DNA from: Deltaproteobacteria bacterium
GTDB taxonomy: Bacteria; Myxococcota_A; UBA796; SXON01
NCBI GenBank assembly: GCA_014191855.1
Contig: BJHF01000052.1
Location: 1-46,732, forward strand
Direction of reading: 5' to 3'
Length of the DNA stretch: 46,732 nt
The notes beneath the pieces are model-generated. The model worked only from the letters and a program-made list of their open reading frames with translations, was not told the origin of the DNA and ran no database searches. This document shows, one piece after another, positions 6,849 to 17,791 of the stretch (positions are counted from its first letter, which is position 1; every line of letters starts with the position of its first letter). Made by a program: the position numbers and the translations under genes.

Positions 6849-8939
6849 TCAGAACGAAACCAGGTACGCCGCCCCCGCGCCGGAGCCGCCGCTGTACTCG
6901 CCCGGCGCGCCGATCCACAACGAGTCCCGGCCGGTGCCGTCGAAGTCGCCGAATACGAGGCTTTCGCCGGTGCCATGGTACACGTTCTCGCCGAGGAACG
7001 ACGCGTCGGCGTCCGCCAGCGTCCACGTGCCCGAGGCTGGCCCGTAGAAGAGGTAGGTCGCTCCGGCCCCGGCGCCGGCGGCGATGTCGCCCGGCGCGCC
7101 GATCGCCAATTCGCCGTTGCCGTCGCCGTCCGCGTCGCCGACGGCGAGGCCGATGCCGACGTACTGCGAGGCGTAGGTGCCGCGAAGGATGACGTCGGCG
7201 GTGCCGAGGTCGACGGTTCCCCCCGAAGGGCCGAGAACAACATAGGCGGAGCCGGCATCGTCGCCGCCGGTGGCGTTGTAGGAGCCGAGCACGAGGTCGG
7301 CGAGGCCATCGCCATCCACGTCGCCCATCGCGAGCCCTTCCCCGGCGTTGTCATCCTCCGCTTCTCCGAGCAGCTTCGCGTCGGCGGAAGCGAGATCGAG
7401 GTCGCCGCTCCATCCGCCGTATACGAGGTAGGCGGCCCCACCGCCGGACGCCATTCCCGTGGCGTACGGCGCAACGGCGAGGATGTCCCCGATGCCATCG
7501 CCATCCACATCCTCGCCGGCGCGCAGGTAGCGGCCAGCGAACGCCCAGTCGTTCTCGCCGATGAGTCGCGCGTCCATTTCAGTGGGAAGATCGACAGTTC
7601 CGGCGCCGATCGGTCCGTACTGCACGAACACCGTGCCGGCGTTGGTGCCGCCGACATCGTCCTCGTACGCGCCGATGATCGCGTCGGAAACACCATCCCC
7701 GTTCACGTCGGCCAGGTCGAGCCCATGTCCCGCCTCGGTGTCGGCATCCCCGATGTAAGTAATATCGGCATCCACAAGGTTCATGGAAGCAGAAATGGGA
7801 CCGAACTGGATCCACGCGCGGCACGTGTCGTCCGGGGCGCCGATGGCAACGTCCTCGTTGCCGTCCCCATCCACGTCGCCAACGCCGATCGCGCGCCCAG
7901 CCGAGGTTGTCGTGCTGTCGCCCTGGATCCAGTAGCCCGCCCCGTCCAGGGTGTCGGTGCCGACGAAGGGCCCAAGCACCACGTACGCGCCACCCTCGTT
8001 GCCGTCCGCCTCTTTGGTCGCGACAACAACATCGTCGATTCCGTCGCCGTCGATGTCGCCCGCGTCGACGTGGCGTCCCGCATCAAAGCCAGCTTCATCG
8101 GAGTAGAGCTTCGCGGCGGCGGCGGCGAGACCATAGCTACCGGCCGCTCGACAGGTCGCGTCTCCGTCGTCGCAGTCGTTGTCCACGCCGTCCTCACAGA
8201 TCTCTCCAGCGCCCGGGAACACGGCCGCGTCGTCGTCGTCGCAGTCGTCCGCAACGGTGAAGCCGTCGCCATCGCCATCGCCGTCCATCGGCCCGGTGTC
8301 CGGGTCGGTAGCGGTGTCTGCGCCCGTGTCCAGAACCCCGCCCGTGTCGACCGCGCCGCCGGTGTCGGCCACGCCGCCGGTGTCGGCCACGCCGCCAGTG
8401 TCCGCCCCGCCGCCAGTGTCCGCCCCGCCGCCGGTGTCGGCCACGCCGCCGGTGTCGATGACCTCGCCGGTGTCCGGAACCCAACTGGTGTCGATGCCCC
8501 CCACCGTGTCCACGACACCGCCCGTGTCAGCCAGGCCGGTGTCAGGAACCGCGCCGGTGTCAACGAAGCCGCCGGTGTCGGGATCCGCGCCGGTGTCCAC
8601 GTCGCCTCCGCTGTCAACAACCTCGCCCGTGTCGGTGGACTCGCCGGTGTCCACGTCGCCGCCGCTGTCAACAACCTCGCCGGTGTCGAGAATCTCGCTG
8701 GTGTCCACATCGCCGCCGCTGTCAACAACGTCGCCGGTGTCGCCGGTGTCAACGACGCCGGTGTCTGGAACCTCGCCGGTCTCAACGAGGCCGCCCGTCT
8801 CTTCGCGGGGCCCGGAATCGTCGACCTCCGCGCTGTAGGTGGCGTTGCCCCCGTCTGTCGGCCTCGAATGGATGACCGTATCGGGGCAGCCCGCAAGCCA
8901 CGGCGCCACGAGCAAAGGCCACAAAGCTGAGGTTCGCAT
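6849..8939 (-). CDS. FG-GAP repeat lipoprotein with DTG-rich linker and MopE-like motif
   Basis: A 696-residue exported protein. The signal peptide ends in the lipobox LAGC (Cys18). Residues ~45-210 are an extended low-complexity stalk of repeats such as VDTGGVADTGG and VVDSGGDVDTG. Residues ~215-265 hold an acidic Cys motif of the MopE / putative metal-binding type: DGDGDGFTVADDCDDDD, then ICEDGVDNDCDDGDATC. The rest is a seven-bladed FG-GAP/integrin-like propeller whose blades repeat GDVDGDG-type Ca2+-binding loops (AGDIDGDGIDDVVVA, VGDVDGDGNEDVAIGAPDD, LADVNGDGVSDAIIG, MGDVDGDGLADLVLG, VGDADGDGNGELAIG, FGDFDGTGRDSLWIG). It is likely cell-surface anchored. It lies 20 bases after a second DTG-linker lipoprotein gene on the same strand. 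Confidence 0.85.
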   Translation of the reverse strand: MRTSALWPLLVAPWLAGCPDTVIHSRPTDGGNATYSAEVDDSGPREETGGLVETGEVPDTGVVDTGDTGDVVDSGGDVDTSEILDTGEVVDSGGDVDTGESTDTGEVVDSGGDVDTGADPDTGGFVDTGAVPDTGLADTGGVVDTVGGIDTSWVPDTGEVIDTGGVADTGGGADTGGGADTGGVADTGGVADTGGAVDTGGVLDTGADTATDPDTGPMDGDGDGDGFTVADDCDDDDAAVFPGAGEICEDGVDNDCDDGDATCRAAGSYGLAAAAAKLYSDEAGFDAGRHVDAGDIDGDGIDDVVVATKEADGNEGGAYVVLGPFVGTDTLDGAGYWIQGDSTTTSAGRAIGVGDVDGDGNEDVAIGAPDDTCRAWIQFGPISASMNLVDADITYIGDADTEAGHGLDLADVNGDGVSDAIIGAYEDDVGGTNAGTVFVQYGPIGAGTVDLPTEMDARLIGENDWAFAGRYLRAGEDVDGDGIGDILAVAPYATGMASGGGAAYLVYGGWSGDLDLASADAKLLGEAEDDNAGEGLAMGDVDGDGLADLVLGSYNATGGDDAGSAYVVLGPSGGTVDLGTADVILRGTYASQYVGIGLAVGDADGDGNGELAIGAPGDIAAGAGAGATYLFYGPASGTWTLADADASFLGENVYHGTGESLVFGDFDGTGRDSLWIGAPGEYSGGSGAGAAYLVSF
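8294..8810. repeat. Degenerate tandem repeat coding DTG-rich stalk
   Basis: Imperfect 12- to 36-base units built on CCGGTGTC/CCCGTGTC (read as GACACCGG on the coding minus strand) encode V-D-T-G-G-like repeats in the FG-GAP lipoprotein. A 36-base unit centred on the VDSGGDVDTG repeats recurs around 8600-8740. It is a coding linker, not a CRISPR: units abut without unique spacers. Confidence 0.8.
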
Positions 8940-8959
8940 AGTCGCGCTGCCTCCAGAGA

Positions 8960-11866
<2,907 letters not shown>

Positions 11867-12042
11867 GGTCACCTCTACGGTTGTCGACGAGCGCCGTCCT
11901 ACAGCCCCTACACACCGGGGGGCCCTCTGGCCCATGAGCCGACCGCATCCCGCTGTGCCATGTTTGGTATATTGTAGGGTGAAGGCTACAGATGCCGGAT
12001 CGCCCTGACCGTCCCGCCGAGGCTCCAACGCAGGAGCGGAGC

Positions 12043-12064
12043 GTTCGCTGCGCCGCCCGCGAAC
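12043..12064. promoter_or_regulatory. Inverted repeat GTTCGC-N10-GCGAAC upstream of histidine kinase gene
   Basis: Left arm 12043-12048 and right arm 12059-12064, with a perfect match, about 76 bases before the kinase ATG. The same half-sites form the tandem palindromes at 15003-15030 in front of the polysaccharide operon. It is a candidate binding site for the response regulator encoded just downstream; this is inference from the shared motif and position. Confidence 0.35.
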
Positions 12065-12139
12065 GTCTGCGGACACTCACCTCCCACATTCTTGTTGGGA
12101 ATTCACAGACGCTCGTCGGTTCGGTCCTATCTTTGCTGC

Positions 12140-13198
12140 ATGACCTCGATGTCGCCGGACGCAGTCCCCGCCAAGGAAGCCATCGTCATGGTCGATGAGC
12201 ACGGCGTGATCGAGGCGTTCAATCAGGCCGCGAGGGCCTTGTTGGCGCTGACTGGCTCGCCCTTGTCGGGGCTTCGCATCGTAGACCTCCTCCGACCTGC
12301 CCCGGGACAGGAGGCGGACATGTGGGTGCGCCTACGGGATGGGTTGCCGGATCCTGGCGCGCCCGCCGGCGAGCGCAGGGAGCTCCGGCTGTGGCGGGCG
12401 AACGGCACCAGTTTTCCGGCCAGGCTCGCGATCGTACCCGTGTCGGTCGCCGGGCGCTCGTCGTACACCTGCTTCATCCAGGACCTGGCCCAGGCAAGAC
12501 CCCAGGAGGCGCGGTCGTTCTTGTCACAAGGGCAGTTGCGCGAACTGGCCGGGCACATCGAGGCGGCCCGGGAGGGGGAGCGCACCCACATCGCGCGTGA
12601 GCTGCATGACGAGCTGGGGCAGCAGCTCGCCGCCATCGGGATGGACGTCGCCTGGCTCACGCGGCGGGTTCAGCGGCAGGAGGGCAATGCGCCCGAGGTG
12701 CTGCTGCGTCTCGTCGCGATGGCGCAATTGGTCGACGAGACCTCCGCCGCCGTGCGCCGCCTCGCCACGGAGCTTCGACCGGCGATCCTCGACAACCTCG
12801 GGCTGGTGGAGGCCATCCGCTGGCAGATCGCGGAGTTCACACGGCGCTCCGGGGTGCGCGTGAAGCTCTCGGCCCCCGCTGAGGTGGAGCGAGTTGCGGG
12901 CGTTCAGGCGACGGCGTTGTTCAGGATCCTGCAGGAGTTACTCACGAACGTGGGCCGGCACGCGGCCGCGACGCGCGCCACGGTGCATCTGCGGGAAACG
13001 CGGAGTCAGATCGTGCTCACCGTTCGTGATAACGGGCGTGGAATCCGGGATCAGGAGGCCGCCGGGCTCGACTCGTTTGGCCTCGTTGGCATCACGGAGC
13101 GCGTTGCGTTGCTCGGCGGGCGCTTCGAGATCAGCGGGCGGCCGGGACATGGCACCAAGGCGACCGCTTCGCTGCCGCTGCACAGGGGGTTGCCGTGA
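12140..13198 (+). CDS. NarL-type sensor histidine kinase (PAS-HisKA_3-HATPase)
   Basis: A 352-residue soluble kinase without membrane segments. Residues ~10-118 are a PAS-like sensor domain (IVMVDEHGVIEAFNQAARAL, then the VSVAGRSSYTCFIQDLA strand). Residues ~130-230 are the dimerisation domain with the HisKA_3 signature ERTHIARELHDELGQQLAAI; the phospho-acceptor is His156. The C-terminal ATPase domain has the N box (LQELLTNVGRHA), G1 (VRDNGRGI) and G2 (GRPGHGTKAT). The start is ATG 12140; a second ATG follows at 12149. Its stop overlaps the GTG start of the response regulator gene (GTGA), so the two form a standard pair. As a cytoplasmic kinase it must sense an internal ligand or a partner; the signal is unknown. 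Confidence 0.93.
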   Translation: MTSMSPDAVPAKEAIVMVDEHGVIEAFNQAARALLALTGSPLSGLRIVDLLRPAPGQEADMWVRLRDGLPDPGAPAGERRELRLWRANGTSFPARLAIVPVSVAGRSSYTCFIQDLAQARPQEARSFLSQGQLRELAGHIEAAREGERTHIARELHDELGQQLAAIGMDVAWLTRRVQRQEGNAPEVLLRLVAMAQLVDETSAAVRRLATELRPAILDNLGLVEAIRWQIAEFTRRSGVRVKLSAPAEVERVAGVQATALFRILQELLTNVGRHAAATRATVHLRETRSQIVLTVRDNGRGIRDQEAAGLDSFGLVGITERVALLGGRFEISGRPGHGTKATASLPLHRGLP

Positions 13199-13824
13199 GG
13201 CTGCTCATGGTGGAGGATCATGCGATCGTGCGGGCAGGCTTCCACCGCATGTTGGCGGATGCGTTCCCCGATTTGACGTTCGGAGAGGCGGGTTCGGCCT
13301 CGGAGGCCATTCGGGAGGTTCGGGAGTCACCTTGGGACATGGTTGTGCTGGATCTGTCGTTGCCCGGGGCGGGAGGACTGGACATCCTGGCGGAGCTACG
13401 CACCCTGGCGCCGCAGTTGCCTGTCCTGATCATGACCATGTACGGCGAGTCGGAGTACGCGGTGCGCGCGTTCCGCAGCGGCGCATCGGGGTACATCACC
13501 AAGGGAAACGCGCCGGAGCAGATGCTGGAGGCGGTTCGGAAGGTGCTCTCGGGCGGGCGGTACGTGAGTCGCGACCTCGCGGAGCGCCTCGCAGGTAGCT
13601 TGAGCGCCGACGCGAGTCGCCCCCTCCATGAAACATTGTCGAATCGCGAGTTTCAGGTGTTTCGACTATTGGCCGCCGGGAAGACGGTCAAGGGCATCGG
13701 CCATGAGCTCCACCTCAGCCACAAGACCGTCAGCACCTACCGTTCGCGGGTGTTGGAGAAGATGCACCTGGGCTCGACGGCCGAGCTCATCCGGTATGCC
13801 CACCGGATGAGCCTGGTGGATTGA
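13195..13824 (+). CDS. NarL/FixJ family response regulator
   Basis: A 209-residue DNA-binding response regulator, partner of the kinase upstream. The receiver domain (1-120) has the acidic pair Glu7/Asp8, phospho-acceptor Asp53 in VVLDLSLPG, Thr81 after VLIM, and Lys103 in YITKG; all key residues are present. The C-terminal LuxR-type helix-turn-helix (~140-205) reads LSNREFQVFRLLAAGKTVKG, then IGHELHLSHKTVSTYRSRVLEKM. The start is the GTG at 13195, overlapping the kinase stop. The gene ends 10 bases from the convergent GH6 gene. NarL-type regulators bind inverted repeats; palindromes with GTTCGC arms occur upstream of this operon and of the polysaccharide operon, making both plausible targets. 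Confidence 0.95.
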   Translation: MRLLMVEDHAIVRAGFHRMLADAFPDLTFGEAGSASEAIREVRESPWDMVVLDLSLPGAGGLDILAELRTLAPQLPVLIMTMYGESEYAVRAFRSGASGYITKGNAPEQMLEAVRKVLSGGRYVSRDLAERLAGSLSADASRPLHETLSNREFQVFRLLAAGKTVKGIGHELHLSHKTVSTYRSRVLEKMHLGSTAELIRYAHRMSLVD

Positions 13825-13834
13825 TGGCGATGCG

Positions 13835-14860
13835 TCAGTACGGGGAGTATTCGGCGAGCTCCAAGGCGTATTCTGCCCACCAGGTGCCGGCCGAGGGCCC
13901 GCCCCCACAGTCCCCGTCGGATTCGCCGGGGGGTTTTACCCACAAAAGCGCGTCGAGGCCCCGGCGCCGCGTGCGGGTGGTCGGGGCGCGGCCCAGACCG
14001 CGTTCCCGAGGGTTGCACCACTCGCTGTCGGCGGTGGGCCCGAGCGCGTTGCGGCCGGTGTCGATGACATAGTGCGCGTCCGTACCGAGGATGGCACGCA
14101 GCTCCTCGGCGTACCCCACCTCGTTGATGGTGTACTCCGTATGCGAGACGTTGAGTGAGAACCCCGCTGCGTTCGCGACGCCCGCGGCCGAGAGCGAAGC
14201 TGCCATCGTGGTCGCGTCGATCCAATTGGAGTCCCCGGCGTCGATGTACACGCGCCCGCCCGCGGCGGTGAGGGTGTCCACGGCGTCCGCGAGCATGCCC
14301 TCCCGCTCCGTGATCCCGGCGGCGTCCAGACAGGAGGTGAGGGGGAGGGCGTCGGGCTCGAGGATGATGATCGCCAGCCGACCGTCCAGGCCAGCGGCGA
14401 CCTCGGCGATGAAGCTGGCGTATGCCGCGGCATCGCTCGCGCCGCCCGAGGAGTAGGCGCCGCAGTCGCGATCGGGGATGTTGTAGAGCACGAGCGTGCG
14501 GAGCTCCGTGCCGCCGGCGGTCACGGCGTCGTCCACCGTGCCGGTTACGTCGCTTGTCCAGTCGCCGACCCAGAGACCAAGCGGCTTTTCTGCCATGGTG
14601 GTCATGAGCGCAGCGGCGCTGGGGTCGCTGCTCGCCCACTCCACCGCCTGATCGGCGGCGTGGCTGCTCGGATCGACGTACAGGCTGTACGTAGCGAGGG
14701 GGCTGCGCACGCGTACACGATCGGCGGCCGTCGGATCTCCATCGGACAGCGATCGTTCGTCGGGGCCTTCGAGCAGATCGAGCTCGGCGTCGGCCGACAC
14801 GTCCACCGAAGAACAGGCCATCGCGAGCAGGGCGAGGGGGAGCGCGTAGATGCGATTCAT
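13835..14860 (-). CDS. Glycoside hydrolase family 6 (beta-1,4-glucanase/cellobiohydrolase) lipoprotein
   Basis: A 341-residue exported GH6 enzyme, an inverting beta-1,4-glucan hydrolase. The lipoprotein signal ends in LLAMAC (Cys16), followed by an acidic spacer to ~45. Family motifs: LYVDPSSHAADQA; the loop LVLYNIPDRDCGAYSSGG with catalytic acid candidate Asp132; LAIIILEPDALPL with Asp170; GGRVYIDAGDSNW; FSLNVSHTEY; YVIDTGRNALGP; and the C-terminal LLWVKPPGESDGDC. Cys133 and Cys177 match the disulfide beside the active site. Length is normal for a bare catalytic domain; no carbohydrate-binding module is seen. It is divergent from the operon with a BcsA-like glycosyltransferase. In Streptomyces a GH6 enzyme (CslZ) serves the cellulose-synthase-like CslA, so a trimming role on a nascent glucan is a reasonable inference. 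Confidence 0.93.
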   Translation of the reverse strand: MNRIYALPLALLAMACSSVDVSADAELDLLEGPDERSLSDGDPTAADRVRVRSPLATYSLYVDPSSHAADQAVEWASSDPSAAALMTTMAEKPLGLWVGDWTSDVTGTVDDAVTAGGTELRTLVLYNIPDRDCGAYSSGGASDAAAYASFIAEVAAGLDGRLAIIILEPDALPLTSCLDAAGITEREGMLADAVDTLTAAGGRVYIDAGDSNWIDATTMAASLSAAGVANAAGFSLNVSHTEYTINEVGYAEELRAILGTDAHYVIDTGRNALGPTADSEWCNPRERGLGRAPTTRTRRRGLDALLWVKPPGESDGDCGGGPSAGTWWAEYALELAEYSPY

Positions 14861-15002
14861 GGGTTTCCTCTGGGGGTGGTTGAGTGAGCCTGGTGAATAT
14901 CACTGGTTCTACAGGCTCTGTTCGCCGTCAAAGGGCTGATTCTCCTGTGCGCGAACGACCCATGGTCGTGTCGGTGCGGGCCCTACACCGGGTGCCCCGG
15001 GT

Positions 15003-15030
15003 GTTCGCGGGCGAACGTTCGCGGGCGTAA
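15003..15030. promoter_or_regulatory. Two tandem 14-bp palindromic sites, candidate upstream activator sites
   Basis: Site 1 (15003-15016) is GTTCGCGGGCGAAC, a perfect inverted repeat of 6-bp arms around GG. Site 2 (15017-15030) is GTTCGCGGGCGTAA, the same with two changes at the right end. The junction also forms the 12-bp palindrome GCGAACGTTCGC (15011-15022). They end about 72 bases upstream of the -24 element of the sigma54 promoter, the usual place for an activator-binding enhancer. Further half-sites are at 14920-14925 (GTTCGC) and 14951-14956 (GCGAAC). Confidence 0.55.
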
Positions 15031-15102
15031 CGGGGAGCGGCGGCGCCTCGCATGATGTCGGGATTTCGGGCGCTTTTCGACCCCAGAACGGGCCTTGGTC
15101 CC

Positions 15103-15118
15103 TTGGCACGGATTGTGC
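15103..15118 (+). promoter_or_regulatory. Sigma54-type (-24/-12) promoter of the polysaccharide operon
   Basis: TTGGCACG at 15103-15110 is a perfect -24 element. After GATT, the -12 element is GTGC at 15115-15118 (consensus TTGC); the GG and GC dinucleotides have the required spacing. The expected transcript start is near 15130, 14 bases before the phosphatase ATG at 15144. It faces the operon, and an FHA-sigma54 activator gene lies at the operon's far end. Confidence 0.6.
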
Positions 15119-15143
15119 GGGGCCCAAGGGTGCGGCACCAGCG

Positions 15144-16418
15144 ATGACCGAAGACGTGGCCCCGCTGCCGGTTCCGGCGCTCCTGCGGTTGCTCGCCCTC
15201 ACCCGCAGGCTCGCCGTTCCCGGCGAGTCCGGTGAAGGCCTCCGCCTCATCCTGGATGCGGCGCGCGACCTGCTCGGGGCCGAGCGCTGCACCCTGTTTC
15301 TTTACGACGCCGACCGCGACACGCTCCGCGCCGTGGCCGAGCGCGGCTCCGTGCGCCGCTACCTCCCGAGCCCACCCGCGCCGTCGTTGCCCTCCGACCG
15401 CGGCCTGCCCGGCGCTTGTGCCCGCGGGCGGCGGGTGATCAACGTGCCCAACATCGAGGCCGGCGTCGGAGGCAACGCGAGCCTGCTCGTTGTCCCCTTG
15501 ATCGCGCGGGACGACGAGCTCGTGGGCGTCCTCCAGCTCGGGCGGTCGCATCCGGGCGCGTTCGATGCAAACGACGAGAACGTGGCCCGGGTTCTCGCCG
15601 AGCACGCGGCCTCCGCGATCCAGCACGAGCGCCTGCGCGCGGAGCATCTCCTGCGGCTCAAGATGGAGCGGGACCTCGATGCGGCGCGGAGCATCCAGGA
15701 GGGCGTGCTCCCGCGAACGCTCCCGGCCCCGGTCGGCTACACGTTGGCCGCGATCAGCCGCCCCGCCGAGCAAACGGGGGGGGACATCTACGACGCCATC
15801 TGGATGGGCAAGGCCCCTGACGCGCCCGTTGCGTTGTTGCTGGCAGACGCCTCCGGACATGGCATCGGGCCCGCGCTCTCCGTCGTGCAAGTTCGGGCGA
15901 TGTTGCGCGTCGGTCTCCGCCTGGGCGCCGGTCTGGTTGAGATCATCCAGCAGATCGACGCCCAGCTCGTCGAGGACCTGCGAGATGCCCAGTTCGTCAC
16001 CGCGTTTGTGGGCAGCCTCGACCCGGCGCGGAACCAGCTCACCTACCATTCGGCTGGGCAGGGACCGCTCCTGCACTACCACGCCGCGGAGCAGCGCGCC
16101 GAGTGGCACGGCGCCTCGGCCGTTCCGCTCGGGATCGGCGGTGGCGAGAGCGCACCCTCCCTGCGGCGAATGCAGCTTGCAGAGGGCGATTTGATCGCGT
16201 TGCTGACCGACGGCTTCTACGAGCGCACGTCGCCGCGAGGAAGGCTGTTCGGTCGCGATCGCGTGGCCGACGTCATCGCGAAAAACGCCGCTCGTGGGGC
16301 GCAGGGGGCGCTCGACGCTCTCGTGCTCGCCGTTGACGATTTTGCAGCCGGCACCCCCCAGGACGACGACCTTACCGGGCTGGTGGTGGCGCGGAACCCC
16401 GAGGAGGTGTGCTCATGA
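15144..16418 (+). CDS. GAF-domain SpoIIE/RsbU-type PP2C serine phosphatase
   Basis: A 424-residue cytoplasmic phosphatase, first gene of the exopolysaccharide operon. Residues ~20-160 form a GAF sensor domain (LLGAERCTLFLYDADRDTL, VINVPNIEA, LLVVPLIARDDELVGVLQLG). A helical linker (163-190) ends LDAARSIQEGVLP, the switch-helix pattern seen before RsbU/SpoIIE catalytic domains. The PP2C domain (~195-416) keeps all metal ligands: Asp214 in GGDIYD, Asp235 in LADASGHG, Asp356 in LLTDGFYE, and Asp408/409 in DDDLTGLVV. Such enzymes dephosphorylate a STAS antagonist; one is encoded three genes downstream. ATG 15144 follows a sigma54-type promoter. The stop overlaps the next start (ATGA). Confidence 0.95.
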   Translation: MTEDVAPLPVPALLRLLALTRRLAVPGESGEGLRLILDAARDLLGAERCTLFLYDADRDTLRAVAERGSVRRYLPSPPAPSLPSDRGLPGACARGRRVINVPNIEAGVGGNASLLVVPLIARDDELVGVLQLGRSHPGAFDANDENVARVLAEHAASAIQHERLRAEHLLRLKMERDLDAARSIQEGVLPRTLPAPVGYTLAAISRPAEQTGGDIYDAIWMGKAPDAPVALLLADASGHGIGPALSVVQVRAMLRVGLRLGAGLVEIIQQIDAQLVEDLRDAQFVTAFVGSLDPARNQLTYHSAGQGPLLHYHAAEQRAEWHGASAVPLGIGGGESAPSLRRMQLAEGDLIALLTDGFYERTSPRGRLFGRDRVADVIAKNAARGAQGALDALVLAVDDFAAGTPQDDDLTGLVVARNPEEVCS

Positions 16419-17791
16419 GGTTGGCGTTGAAGTTGTTTGTGGTCCTGGCGGCAGCGTCGCCCCTTTTCTTGGCGCTCGGCGCGGATGCCCAGCCAGCGAG
16501 ACACCCGGGCAGGAACGGCGCGCTCAGCGAGCAGGAGGTCGAATTCGCGAGAATAGCCTGGCGATATTTTGAAAACAATACCAACGGCGATACCTGCCTC
16601 GTCAATTCGGTTGACAACTACCCGTCCGCCTCGATGTGGGACACCGCAAGCGCGCTTGGCGCCCTGATCTCGGCCCACGAGCTTCAGGTGCTCGCCGATG
16701 ACGCGTTCTATGACCGGGTGCGGTGCCTCCTCGTCACGCTCCGCGGATTGGAGCTGTTTGAGGGGGAGCTCCCCAACAAAGCCTATGACACTCGCACCGC
16801 GACGATGACCAACTACGCCAACGAACCCGCCGCGGTCGGATACTCCGCCATCGACCTGGGCCGCTTGCTCATCTGGCTGCGAATCCTCAAGGAGCGTGAG
16901 CCCTACTACGCGCCGGCGGTGAACGAGATCGTGTCGCGCTGGCACTTCTGCAATCTCCTCGACCGGTGCGGCACCCTCTACGGGGCGATGCCTCAGGCGG
17001 GGGCGATCCTCTCGCTGCAGGAGGGGCGGCTTGGTTATGAAGAATACGCGGCGAAGGGTTTTCAACTGTGGGGGTTCCGGACCACCGCCGCGTCGCGAGT
17101 AGAGCCGGTGGCCACGGCGAGGGTCGCCGGGGTGGACGTGCCCTATGACGCCCGGGATCCGCGTACGCTGGGCGCCCACAACTACGTCGTAACCGAGAGC
17201 TACGGGCTGGACGGGATTGAGCTGAACTGGGACCGCTCGGACGACCGGAGCCGCGACGACCGCACCCACTCGGATGCCACGGCTTCCGAGTTCGCCAGCC
17301 GCATCTATGAGGCCCAGGAGGCCCGGCATGCGCAGGACCGCATCCTGACCGCGCGCACCGAACACCAGCTCGACGTGGCGCCGTGGTTCGTGTACGACAC
17401 CATTTTTTCGGACGGTTACCCCTGGAATACGATCGCGGAGGACGGTCGGTTCCTTCCCGCGTCGGCGGCGGTTTCCACAAAGGCGGCGTTCACCCTGTGG
17501 GCGCTCTGGGCTACGCCGTACACCGATCTGTTGCTCGCTTCCGTTCGCGATCAGTTCGACCCGGAGCGAGGCTTCTACGAGGGCACCTACGAGGCCACCG
17601 GCGAACCGATCAAGGTGTTCACGGCCAACAACAACGGGGTGATCCTCGAGAGCCTGCTGTACAAGGTTCAGGGGAAGCTGCTCCGGGTCGGGGCGGAGGA
17701 GGCGGCCCCGTGGGCCGCACCGAACGCGAGCGGGAGGTGCCAGATTCCCGCACGGCAGCGCAGCCCGTGTGGTCCGGCGGCCTCCCGATGA
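16415..17791 (+). CDS. DUF3131 domain-containing exported protein
   Basis: A 458-residue protein with a signal peptide (1-~26, ending LALGADAQP). The body matches the DUF3131 pattern: ARIAWRYFENNTNGDTCLVN near the start, SASMWDTASALGALISAHEL, LPNKAYDTRTATMTNY, GYSAIDLGRLLIWL, LGYEEYAAKGFQLWGF, YVVTESYGLDGIEL, and ISDxx-like DQFDPERGFYEGTYEATG near the end. The repeated aromatic helices suggest an alpha/alpha-toroid like that of polysaccharide-active enzymes. DUF3131 genes are commonly next to BcsA-like glycosyltransferases; here the synthase follows with an ATGA overlap. The ATG at 16415 has GAGGAGG seven bases upstream (16401-16407), which decides it over GTG 16409. It probably acts on the glucan in the periplasm. 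Activity is not established. Confidence 0.85.
   Translation: MRLALKLFVVLAAASPLFLALGADAQPARHPGRNGALSEQEVEFARIAWRYFENNTNGDTCLVNSVDNYPSASMWDTASALGALISAHELQVLADDAFYDRVRCLLVTLRGLELFEGELPNKAYDTRTATMTNYANEPAAVGYSAIDLGRLLIWLRILKEREPYYAPAVNEIVSRWHFCNLLDRCGTLYGAMPQAGAILSLQEGRLGYEEYAAKGFQLWGFRTTAASRVEPVATARVAGVDVPYDARDPRTLGAHNYVVTESYGLDGIELNWDRSDDRSRDDRTHSDATASEFASRIYEAQEARHAQDRILTARTEHQLDVAPWFVYDTIFSDGYPWNTIAEDGRFLPASAAVSTKAAFTLWALWATPYTDLLLASVRDQFDPERGFYEGTYEATGEPIKVFTANNNGVILESLLYKVQGKLLRVGAEEAAPWAAPNASGRCQIPARQRSPCGPAASR

Noticed and set aside
6975..8930. Long plus-strand open frame of 651 codons
   Set aside because: It is antisense to the FG-GAP lipoprotein gene. Its sequence mirrors the DTG repeats and it has no start signal, domain or signal peptide. 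It is a GC-bias shadow.
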